Source: Penium margaritaceum (taxonomy: Eukaryota > Streptophyta > Zygnematophyceae > Desmidiales > Peniaceae). Taken from it: a stretch of 64,000 nt of DNA. The stretch's first letter is position 1. Each line of letters starts with the position of its first letter. The DNA lies in NCBI GenBank assembly GCA_023375785.1, contig SZWC01003568.1:9219-73218 (forward strand), read 5' to 3'. Made by a program: the position numbers and the translations under genes. The notes under the pieces were generated by a model. It did not search any database, was not told where the DNA came from, and was given only the letters and a program-made list of their open reading frames with translations. Positions 53,401-62,700 of this stretch are shown here, piece after piece.

Positions 53401-53689
53401 GCTCGAGGCACAAACGCCACCACCAACAACAACAGTAGTGGAGAAGAAGCTGGAGAAGCAACGGGAGAAGAAGCAAAAAGGGCCCCGGGGAAGACGTAGG
53501 GGAGAAAAGAGGCAACAGAGGAAGAAGGAGAAGCGGGAAGAAGAAAGAGAGCCTCCACCAGTGCATCGAGAACAAGGCAGCTTGCTCCATGCCGCTCCTT
53601 CAAGGTGGGAGCCACTTCCCCCTGATTATAGATCTCTGTGGCCAACCAGCTCTTGGCGGGGGGCAGTACTGAGGTCAACACAAGCGTAG
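53141..53689 (+). CDS. Ala/Pro-repeat protein with highly basic tail (unknown)
   Basis: This 182-residue frame covers the last repeats (LPPAAVALGAALGARTPPAAA...) and then changes to a strongly charged stretch: EKKLEKQREKKQKGPRGRR, GEKRQQRKKEKREEEREPP. It ends in an ordinary-looking C-terminus (WEPLPPDYRSLWPTSSWRG). The repeat part is the continuation of the tandem array at 52440. The basic tail looks like a nuclear-localisation or nucleic-acid-binding segment, by composition only. It is followed 28 bp later by the PHD-finger frame and may have been part of the same unit. Confidence 0.5.
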   Translation: MLPPAAVALGAALGARTPPAAAGVEHRDQEVLSPAAAAPGAAPEARTPAAAAAEQRDQEVLPLAAAAPGAALEAQAPPAAAAVALMALEAQTPPPTTTVVEKKLEKQREKKQKGPRGRRRGEKRQQRKKEKREEEREPPPVHREQGSLLHAAPSRWEPLPPDYRSLWPTSSWRGAVLRSTQA

Positions 53690-53716
53690 GAAGGAAGTCG
53701 GCAAGAGGAGCTTGAA

Positions 53717-55567
53717 GTGAGCATTGAAGCAGATAACTGGGATGACGAAGAGGAAGAGGAGCACGTTGCTCCACAACTCTGCGTAACATGCAGGGATCCG
53801 GTCGCTGGACAGGGAGAAGTGGTGTGTGAGGGATGTAGGGCCAGCCTACATTTGGCCTGCTGTGACTTGGACCTTGATATCATGTACGACATCAAGATGT
53901 GTGAGGCCTGCGCAGCACGTCTGAAGGAAGACATGGGAGTGGACAGTGAGGAGGAACTGCAGAAGGAAAGGGAAGAGGAGAGGGCCCGCTCAGGCATTGG
54001 AGCCAGAAGATCCAGTGTACCACAAGACAAGAAGGAACCATGCGGCAACTGTGGGGAACCAATGGATGCCACCACACTGTTCCGCTGCTTCGTGTGCAGA
54101 CATCCGGTGCATGCAGCCTGCCAGGACCCGAGAATAGGGAACCGTCGCAAGGTGGTGGGCTACAAGAAATGTGCACCCCTCATGCACCAAAAAGCTGAAA
54201 GGGAGGATGGAAGGAAGAACAGGCCTGCTCCAAAGCGATGGATTGAGAGGTGCGAGGCCTGCGGCAAGCCACACGATGGCAGTGAAGCGAGTTGGTGCTA
54301 TGAATGCAAGGCACCACTCCATCCCAAATACCGGACGGAGATTCCGGGGCTGGGGAAACATTGCAAAGGTTGTACCCGGAGGCTGGTGGAACACGAGCAG
54401 GAGGTCGGCAGGGAGGGTGGACAAGCTGCTGGGCCAAGCGCACCAGGAGTGGAAGAAGTGGAGGAATGTGGAAATTGCAAGCGGCCGGCGAGGACGCAAA
54501 AGAAGCGCTGCTTCAACTGCACGGTGGCCCTCCACCACGTCTGCAGAAAAGGGGAGCTACTGCAGCAGAGAGCAGTGCATGTTTGCCCAGCCTGTGCTCC
54601 GCAGCTGAAAGAAAGGATGAGGAAGAAGGAAGAGCAGGGAAAGGAAGGCCGGCGAGCGGCGGAAGTGGAGTGGCACCTACGCTGCGCAGAATGTGACAAT
54701 CTTGACGCCACCGAGTGGTGTGAGGGGTGCCATCAGCCCCTCCATCGGCCATGTGGGCAAATGCTGCCAGGAGTGGGGCAACACTGCGAGCAGTGCGTGG
54801 CAAGGCTGCGACTCCTTGAGGCCAGGGCACGGGATCAGAGGCAGCGGAGGGAGGAAGGCCAAAACACGGAGGAGCGGAAGGGGCCACACTCATATGCAGA
54901 CTCTCACCCCGTGGAACAGCTTTATCGCAATGTGGTGGCATTGCCCGGACAAGAGGGAGCGGCGGCTCAGAAGGCGGTTTTGGTCATGAGGGCGCTGAGG
55001 AGCGGGGATGTTCCTGAGGTAAGAAGAAAGGTACTAGCGATGGTGAACAAGGCATTGGCAATAACGTCTCAGTGGTGTCCCCCGAGGGACCCAACGCCAC
55101 CGGCAGCACCACGATCCTCAGCCTCACGGGGACCAAGTTCACCACCCTACCCTCCTCGAGCTCTGGCCGATAATCAATCTGCCCAACGTCTAGATCGACC
55201 AGAAGGACCAAGGGGACGCGTGCATGGATGTGGAGAGGATATCGGAGGGGCCAGAACGCCGGGGCGCCCCAGGACGATGGAGCATCCCGGAGCTCCGGCG
55301 GATCATACGCCGGCGCATCGGTCGGAACACTCTATAACCCCAAGGAGGCAGCAGAGGGAGCAGAGAGCAGAGAGAGAACCCCGGCAATCTTCGCTGAGGG
55401 GACCAACATCTGGAGGGGCGCGCGAGGCGCACCAGGGAGGACTAAGGGCGGCAACCGGGGCAGAGGAAGGAACAACACGAGCCCCACGCGGCGCAGACAT
55501 GGAATCAACGACGTGGCAAGGAAGAGGCGAGGGGCAGCGGGGGTCCAAGACCGTGTCAGGAAACTGA
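53717..55567 (+). CDS. Protein with five tandem PHD-like zinc fingers
   Basis: The 616-residue frame starts MSIEADNWDDEEEEE. Five Cys/His modules follow, at about residues 22-65, 108-155, 178-220, 251-294 and 325-362. Most have the spacing C-x2-C-x(8-10)-C-x2-C-x4-H-x2-C-x(n)-C-x2-C, for example CVTC...CEGCRASLHLAC...CEAC and CGNC...CFNCTVALHHVC...CPAC. This C4HC3 spacing is that of PHD fingers, which usually read histone tails. Other treble-clef fingers remain possible. Linkers are Glu/Arg-rich helices. The last ~200 residues are Pro/Arg/Gly-rich and disordered. No enzymatic domain is seen. It lies 1.8 kb after a Gypsy integrase and before a solo LTR, so it may be an element-borne protein rather than a host gene. 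Confidence 0.65.
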   Translation: MSIEADNWDDEEEEEHVAPQLCVTCRDPVAGQGEVVCEGCRASLHLACCDLDLDIMYDIKMCEACAARLKEDMGVDSEEELQKEREEERARSGIGARRSSVPQDKKEPCGNCGEPMDATTLFRCFVCRHPVHAACQDPRIGNRRKVVGYKKCAPLMHQKAEREDGRKNRPAPKRWIERCEACGKPHDGSEASWCYECKAPLHPKYRTEIPGLGKHCKGCTRRLVEHEQEVGREGGQAAGPSAPGVEEVEECGNCKRPARTQKKRCFNCTVALHHVCRKGELLQQRAVHVCPACAPQLKERMRKKEEQGKEGRRAAEVEWHLRCAECDNLDATEWCEGCHQPLHRPCGQMLPGVGQHCEQCVARLRLLEARARDQRQRREEGQNTEERKGPHSYADSHPVEQLYRNVVALPGQEGAAAQKAVLVMRALRSGDVPEVRRKVLAMVNKALAITSQWCPPRDPTPPAAPRSSASRGPSSPPYPPRALADNQSAQRLDRPEGPRGRVHGCGEDIGGARTPGRPRTMEHPGAPADHTPAHRSEHSITPRRQQREQRAEREPRQSSLRGPTSGGAREAHQGGLRAATGAEEGTTRAPRGADMESTTWQGRGEGQRGSKTVSGN

Positions 55568-55653
55568 AGGAAGCTACTGCAAGTGAAGTGGGTGTGGTCC
55601 AAGGTGCGGGCGAGCCACAGGGCGAGCCGCAGCATCGAAGCGCGGGCAGACCC

Positions 55654-56653
55654 TGTTGACAGTGCCTCAGCAGCGAAGGGACGAGCAGAGACACTAGAAC
55701 AGCAAATCAGTTGATACAGGAACCTGGAAGCATAAAGATGATCAGGCAGAAGCACTTGATGATTAAGTGGAGGCGGTGCAGAAAGGGCACGAGTCGACCC
55801 GAAGTTGAAGATGTGCAGAAGTGTGACGCGGGCCGCATGAAGGCAACAGCGATGAAACGTTGATGATAGAAGATAAGGACAGCGTGGAGGCAGGGCACAG
55901 CCCGGGCCTTGCGAGAGGAGCTTGAACAATGATGGTGACCGCAGTTCCACAGTGTGGGCTACCAGCGGGGCAAGCCACAGCCACTGAGGACGGGTCGCGA
56001 GTGAGTGGAGACGAACAAGCGATAATTGATGATGGATGAGGACTGTGGCCACAGAACATACAGGTTCGGGCTCAACACTGACGCAGCAAGAGCGAGGAGA
56101 GCAGCGATGAGAAGATATGCCACAGCCCAAAGGCGGGCAACACTAAGAGAAGGAACCATAGAATGAACTTTTGGTGAAACAGAACACTGCAGGTACATGG
56201 ACTTAAGCACTAGACCTAGCCTAGGTTAACGCTATAGACTATGGTGGCTTGTAGGATTGGTGCAGCCTGAGCCGCGCTACTGCTGCTGCTGCTTCTGCTG
56301 AGTGCGGAGACGCTTCGCGTCTCCGCAGAGTCGTCTTGGTTCAGAGGTTCTGTCCGTTGTCACTCTCGGCGGGTCTTGGCGGGTCTTCTCCGTTTGTCCT
56401 GGAGCGAGGACCGCACCGCGCGCTTCTTGCCGTTGGGCCGCTCGCGCCAGTTAGGTCGGCGGGTAGGTGGTCTCGACCGGTGATTACGCGGCTACCGGGT
56501 AACGGACTTGCCGTCAATGTCCTGGCTGCTCCCTCAGAGCTGAGCCGGTAGCTTGGGGATTTTCCTGAGTTTTTTGATGTGGGCATTCTGGTAATCTTCT
56601 GGTTTGCCCCCATAGTGTGAATGTCTTGTGAGGTTGACATAATAGTTTTGACA
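55654..56653 (-). mobile_element. Solo LTR (about 1.0 kb)
   Basis: The segment starts TGTTGACAGTGCC and ends TAGTTTTGACA, so it has TG...CA ends and short inverted termini. The flanks GACCC (55649-55653) and GACCG (56654-56658) look like a 5-bp target duplication with one difference. Composition resembles the LTR of the element at 27967-30749 (CTG-rich core, ACCTAGCCTAGG stretch, TTTTGACA end). No second copy or interior is present. The orientation is inferred from that resemblance. It separates the two PHD-finger regions. Confidence 0.6.
56303..56327. repeat. Perfect hairpin in the solo LTR
   Basis: TGCGGAGACGC, TTC, GCGTCTCCGCA: an 11-bp perfect stem with a 3-nt loop, just after a (CTG)n-like run. 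It could fold in RNA from either strand. There is no T-run, so it is not a bacterial terminator. Confidence 0.75.
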
Positions 56654-56699
56654 GACCGAAGCAGGAACGGGGCGAGAGGGAGCAAGTATGGATTACGGA

Positions 56700-57743
56700 G
56701 CAGGGGCAGGATGAGATTGAGCATGGGCCGGGGCTCTAGGAGGGGGTGAGAAGAGGAAGAGAGGCATGGATGTGGAAGAGGGACCCAGAGAGGAGAAGAT
56801 ACCACGTACGGGTAGCTTTCCGTGGTGTGAAAGGAGGGTACGCCTGCCTGCCAGGCAATGCAGGCGCTATACGCGCCACACGCACCGGGAATGCGGGATG
56901 GTGGATGCAAAAAAGGGGTGGCTGTGCTTGCCCTGCCAGAAGGTTAGGCAGGGAATCCCAACAGAGGTAAGAATCATGCTCCGGGAGGAACACGACGCCG
57001 TGACGGGAATTGTGTGCTGCGGCTGCAGGAGGACGCTGGAGGCCCCTCATGGGAGGTGTGACTATTGCAAGAGGGCAGCACATGCTACATGCATAAAAAC
57101 CAATGAGGAGGGACGCGATAACTGTAGCAGCTGCTGGACACGACCACGCACTGGCACGGCGGAGGGAGACTGCCCCAGCTGTCTCAGAGAGCTGAGAGGA
57201 GTGACTCCGTGGTGCGAGAATTGTGCGTGCTTCTCACACAGTGAATGCGTCAAGAAGGTGGGGGAGAGGAAGCTGCGCCATGGAGGCCGCATCTCACTCT
57301 ACCAATGTCTCAGTTGTACCAGGTCGCGAAGTGAGCCATGCACCACCTGCAGGGACCCGGTGCGGGTCCGGAGGTGGTACTGCATTAGCTGCCGGTAGCA
57401 GGTGCACCTCGCGTGTGCTCGTGGGTACAGCAACACGCAAACAGGGCTCCATGGACCGCTCTGTATGCCATGTGAGGAGAGCGATGATGCTAGAAGGAGA
57501 GTGCAGGCAGAGCAGAGGGAAGCGGCGTGGCGCCTGCAGGAACAGCGAGAAAGAGGGTCCGGAGAAGGGGAGCGCAGGATAACCCCAAAGAGGAGCCCCA
57601 AGGCACGGAATGAAGGGATACGACAAGAGGGGCTCCACCGGGAGCTGGAAGCAGTGGCGAGGACGAGATGGGCAGAGGAGGAGTATTCCTCACCGGACAG
57701 AAGGGAAGGGGAGGCCGCATCTGAAAGAGGACGGGAGCGGTAG
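56700..57743 (+). pseudogene. Second PHD-like zinc-finger region (two to four modules)
   Basis: Frames here (best from 56766, MDVEEGPREEKIPRTG) carry further C4HC3-type modules: CCGCRRTLEAPHGRCDYCKRAAHATC...CSSC and CPSCLRELRGVTPWCENCACFSHSEC...CLSC. There are a degenerate first module (REC...CLPC) and a further one beginning CTTCRDPVRVRRWYCISC. A charged helical tail rich in Arg/Glu follows (RRRVQAEQREAAWRLQEQRERG). The modules share the spacing, and even the CxTCRDPV start, of the first finger at 53717. The two regions are therefore homologous, or parts of one unit split by the solo LTR. It looks decayed, with a small number of breaks. Confidence 0.6.
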
Positions 57744-58560
57744 AGGCACAGCGAATGACCCGGCGGCGGGAGGAAGAATGGGATGAACAAAACCAGGAAG
57801 GAGGGATGGATGGACGAGGACGTCCAGCTTGTTTTGCGGGGGTAGGGTATAATAGTGTTAATGATGTTTCGTTCATCCACCAGAGAATGAGAAAAGGGGA
57901 ACCGTTACCCGGGTTCAAGGAAGGGGAGCGGGAAAGGGGAGGTCGACGAATCATCCGACGACCGCTCGAGCGAGGAAAAGAAATCATCGGGAAGGCAGAT
58001 TGAATCCGGGAGATGACGGGGCGCGGGGAGGATATTGCGACGGGCCGCGTGAGCCAACCAGATCTGTCGAGAGGAAAGGAAGGCGGCCCGAGGCTGGCTT
58101 GATGGGAGCGGAGTCGCGTCCAAACCTCGAGGGCACGAGCGGTGTTCGAAGCGCCTTATCTAGAAGCGTTTTGATGTGCGAGCCGCGAAGTGGGGCTAGA
58201 GAGTGAGGAGAAATCCGGGAAGAGGTGCCGCGAGGAGAAGATAAAAAGGAGGAGGGATGAGAGAAAGAAGCTACTGATGAGAAGAGCTGCTGTCAAGAGT
58301 CAACTACAGACGCTCCATCGCAAGAAGCCGAGTGAGATATCGACATCGGACGTTCCTGCTCCTGACCCGTGAGACGACGCTCGCTATCCGCAAGTTACGC
58401 TACTGGACACTCGTTTGCCGCGGGTGCAGGAAGCCGGTCCTGCAACCATCGGCTAAACCGAGAGATTGCTGCTCCTCGGTTGAATCAGACTGTCGAGCGG
58501 GACCTGCGTCCCGTCTCGCGACAAGTTAGAATAGAGAAGTTAGTCTAGATTGCGGGCATA
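57744..58560 (+). other. Charged, low-complexity region; no confident gene
   Basis: Frames at 57755-58003 and 58190-58372 are rich in Arg, Glu, Lys and Gly (for example EEKIKRRRDERKKLLMRRAA) and lack known motifs. They could be the continuing basic tail of the PHD-finger protein or leader sequence of another element. I see no LTR end here. Confidence 0.45.
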
Positions 58561-59220
58561 GGGGAATAGCAGCTGTGTGTGTGTGCGTGGGGGTGCGTGT
58601 GTACCAGTCTCGGATGGGAAGACCACTCCTCGAGGAACACGTTGCAGAGCCATCATGGCCTGGTCCTGAGTTCCCCCGGGAGCATCAGCCTCCAAACTCA
58701 AGACGCGGTCCCCAAGACTCCCCGGTAACGTTCTACGCGATCTGCAGCTGCTGCAATGTCCCCCTATCGCCTTGGAGCCCGGATGGTTCTGGGAGTGATG
58801 CAGTGGGCGCACCATCCTGCAGGCGGAGCCCTAGAGCAGTTATGGCAACCGTGGCTGTAGAGGCTTCCTCGGGACGACAAACCTCGCCACGTGGAGAGCT
58901 GGCAGGAAGTCGCGCGAGACGTCAGACGGCGTGCTGCGGCGGCGACTTAGGAGCGGACCGAGGCGTATCGAGCCTATCGCCGCTACCAGCAAGAACTTTC
59001 CCGCCTGCAAGAGGGGGACCCAAGTCGTTTGCAGTCCCGTGCAGGTCGCCGCGCTGGTGGACCATTGGAGCTACGTCGCGTCGTTCCACGGGCGGACAAC
59101 GAGGCTGCCATGCACCGCACGGTGTTTGTGCCAGGACCATCGCCAGCCGATGGTCCGGAGATACGGGAGGCTTATGGTTTACGTGTATTGCTTGGTGATG
59201 TCTAGGCTGCTGATTACATA
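58561..59220 (+). other. Arg/Ala-rich frame, possibly gag-like; unresolved
   Basis: After a short TG-rich run (near 58573-58602), one plus-strand frame in 58790-59200 reads like QWAHHPAGGALEQLWQPW, then RAYRRYQQELSRLQEGD and RRVVPRADNEAAMHRTV. This has the helical, Arg/Gln-rich feel of retroelement Gag or of the coiled-coil protein at 47710. The evidence is composition only, and overlapping frames are also open. Treat it as a candidate relic. Confidence 0.35.
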
Positions 59221-59738
59221 GATAGGAGGTTGGTTGCTTGGTGGTATCTTCTTTTGGTTAAGTGCACGTTCTATAATTGTTCAAGTTTTGTCCCCTGTGT
59301 GGTTAGACGAAGCTCTTGCAATTGAACTTTATATGGTACGGTGGATGATTGACCGTCAGTGCCTGGTGAGAAACATAAGTGTAAATGCCTTGATAGTTTG
59401 ATGGACAACTGATCGAACTATTCCATTGAGCACTTAGGAAGGTCACTCCACGTTGGGAGTAGGCTATCCGGTGAATAATTGACCGTTGGGGATTGGGGTG
59501 GGTGAATTGGTGAAATAACCATGTGGTGATTGTCTTTAGGATAGCGGAAAGCAACGTGAAGCTGAGGCTGGTTCGGTGAATGAATCGTCGAATACCCTCG
59601 AAGGGTTAGGTAACTCGGGAGAGAGCGGACCCGAAGAATCCATTCGCGGGGATAGCTCAGGAAGAGCAAACGTCCGTGGAGCTGATCCTCGCATGCTGTC
59701 AGACCCGATTCCGGCCAAAGGCAAAAAAGGGTATAACA
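59221..59738. other. AT-richer non-coding segment before satellite block 6
   Basis: About 520 bp of lower G+C than the neighbours, with no credible frame. It ends AAAGGGTATAACA directly against satellite. The position, between a decayed Gypsy/PHD region and satellite, would suit a 3' LTR. I found no second copy in the window, so that is not established. Confidence 0.4.
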
Positions 59739-62700
59739 ACAGGCGCAGGTACCTTAGGCACAGGCGCAGGTACCCTAGGGACAGGCGCAGGTACCCTAAG
59801 CACAGGCGCAGGTACTCTAGACACAGGCGCAAGTACCCTAGGCACAGGCGGAGGTACCCTAGGCACAGGCGCAGGTACCCTAGGCACTGGCGCAGGTACC
59901 CTAGGCACAGGCGCAGGTACCCTAGTACAGGCACTAGTATTCTACGCACAGGCGCAGGTATCCAAAGTAAAGACGCACGTACCCTAGACACAAGTGCAGG
60001 TATCATAGGCACAGGCACAAGTACCCTAGGGACAGGCGCAGGTACCGTAGGCACATGCGCAGGTACCCTAGGCACAGGCGCAGGTACCCTAGGCACAGGC
60101 GCAAGTACCCTAGGCACAGGCGCAGGTACCCTAGGCACTGGCGCAGGTACCCTAGGCACAGGCGCAGGTACCTTAAGCACATGCACAGGTACCCTAGGCA
60201 CAGGCGCAGGTACCTTAAGCACATGCACAGGTACCCTAGGCACAGGCGCAGGTACCTTAAGCACATGCACAGGTACCCTAGGCACAGGCGCAGGTACCTT
60301 AAGCACATGCACAGGTACCCTAGGCACAGGCGCAGGTACCCTAGGGACAGGCGCAGGTACCCTAGGCACAGGCGCAGGTACCCTCTGCATAGTCGCAGGC
60401 ACCCAAGGCATAGGCGTAGGTACCCTAGGCACAGGCGCAGGTATCCTAAGTACAGGCGCAGGTACCCTAGGCACAAGCGCAAGTACCCTAAGCACAGGCG
60501 CAGGTGCCCTAGGCACAGGCGCAGGAACCCTAGGCACAGGCGCAGGTACCCTAGGCACAGGCGCAGGTACCCTAGGCACAGGCGCATGTCCCGTAGGCAC
60601 AGGCGCAGGTACCCTAGGCACAGGCGCATGTACCCTAGGCACAGGCATAGGTACCCTAGGCACAGGCGCAGGTACCCAAAGCAGAGGCGCAGGTACCCTA
60701 GGCACAGGCGCACGTACCCTAGGCACAGGCATAGGTACCCTAGGCACAGGCGCAGGTACCCAAAGCAGAGGCGCAGGTACCCTAGGCACAGGCGCACGTA
60801 CCCTAGGCACAGAAGCAGGTACCCCAAGCGGAGGTGGAGGTACCCAAGGCACAGGCGCAGGTATCTTAGGCACATGCGCAGCTACCTTAGGCACAGGCGC
60901 CGGTACCCTAGGCACAGGCACAGGTACCCTAGGCACAGGCGCAGGTACCCAAGCACAGGCACATGTACCCTAGGCAGAGACGCAGGTATCCTAAGCAAAG
61001 GCGCATGTACCCTTGGCATAGAGGCAAGTACCCTAGGCACAGGCGCAGGTACCCTAGGGACAAGCGGAGGTACCCTAGGCACAGGCGCAGGTACCTTAGG
61101 CAGAGGCACAGGTACCCTAGGCACAGGCGCAGGTACCCTAGGCACAGGTGCCGGTACCCTAGGCACAGGCGCAGGTACCCTAGGCACAGGCGCACGTACC
61201 CAAGTACATTCGCAGGTACCATAGGCACAGGCGCAGGAATCCTAAACAAAGGCGTGCGTACCCTAGGCACAGGCGCAAGTACCCTAGGCACAGGCGCAGG
61301 TACCCTAGGGACAGGCGTAGGTACCCTACGCACAAGCGTAGGTACCCTATGCACAGGCGCAGGTACCCTAGGCACAGGCGCAGGTACCCTAGGCACAGGC
61401 ACAAGTACCATAGGCACAGGTGCAGGTACCCTAGGCACATGCGTAGGTACCCTAGGCACAGGCGCAGGTACCCAAGGCACAAGCACAGGTACCATAGGCA
61501 AAGGCGCAGGTATCTTAGGCACAAACGTAGGTACCCTAAGTACAGGCGCAGGTACCCTAGGCAGAGGCACAGGTGTTCTAGGCACAAGCGCAGATACCCT
61601 AGGGACAGGCGCAGGTATCCTAGGCACAGGCGCAGGTACCCTCTGCACAGTCGCAAGTACCCCAGGCACAGGCGCAGGTACCCTAGACAAAGGCGCATGT
61701 ACCCTTAGTACATGCGTAGGTACCCTATGCACAGGCGCAGGTACCCTAAGCACAGGCGCAGCTACCATAGGCACAGGCGCAGCTACCCTAGGCACACGCA
61801 CAGGTACCCTAGGCACAGGCGCAGGTACCCTAGGCACAGGCGCAGGTCCCCTAGGCATAGGCGCAGGTACACTAGGCACAAGCGCAGGTACTTAGGCATA
61901 GGCGCAGGTACCCTAGGCACAGGCGCAGGTATCCTAAGCACAGGCGTAGGTACCCTAGGCACAGGCGCAGGTACCCTAGGCATAGGCGCAAGTACCCCAA
62001 GCACAAGCGAAGGTACCCAAGGCACAGGAGCAGGTACCCTAGGCACAGGCCTAGGTACCGTAGGCACAGGCGCCAGTACCCTGGGCACAGGCACAGGTAC
62101 CCTAGGACAGGCGTAGGTACCCAAGCACAGGCGCATGTACCCTAGGCACAGACGCAGGTATCCTAAGCAAAGGCGCACGCACCCTAGGCACAGGAGCAGG
62201 AACCTTAGGCACAGGCATAGGTACCCTAGGGACAGGCGCAGGTACCGTAGGCACAGGCGCAGGTACCCTAGGCACAGGTGCGGGCACCCTAGGGACAAGC
62301 GCTCGTACCATAGGCACAGGCACAGGTACCCTAGGCACAGGCGCAGGTACCCTAGGCACAAGCGCAGGTACCCTAGGCACAGGCTTAGGTACCCTAGGCA
62401 CAGGCATAGGTACCCTAAGCACAGGCGCAGGTACCCTAGGCAGAGGCGCAGGTACCCTAGGAACAGGGGCAGATACCCTAGGGATAGGCGCAGGTACCCT
62501 AGGCACAGGCGCAGGTACCCTCGGCATAATCGTAGGCTCCCCAGGCACAGGCGCAAGTACCCTTGCCACAGGTGCAAGTACCCTAAGTACAAGCGCAGGT
62601 ACCCTATGCATAGGCGCAGGTACCCTAAGCACAGGCGCAGGTACCCTAGGCAGAGGCGCAGGTACCCAATGCACAGGCGCAGATACCCTAGGCACAGGCG

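Noticed and set aside
56303-56327. GC-rich hairpin as a transcription terminator
   Set aside because: There is no following T-run, and bacterial-type terminators are not expected in this genome. It is listed only as a hairpin.
58570-58605. TG-rich microsatellite
   Set aside because: It is short and impure, and ordinary in such sequence.
59645-59722. tRNA-like stretch (GATAGCTCAGG ... GACCCGATTCC) before block 6
   Set aside because: It has a D-arm-like stem and a weak B-box resemblance, but no acceptor stem pairing and no good anticodon arm. It is at most a SINE-head or chance similarity.
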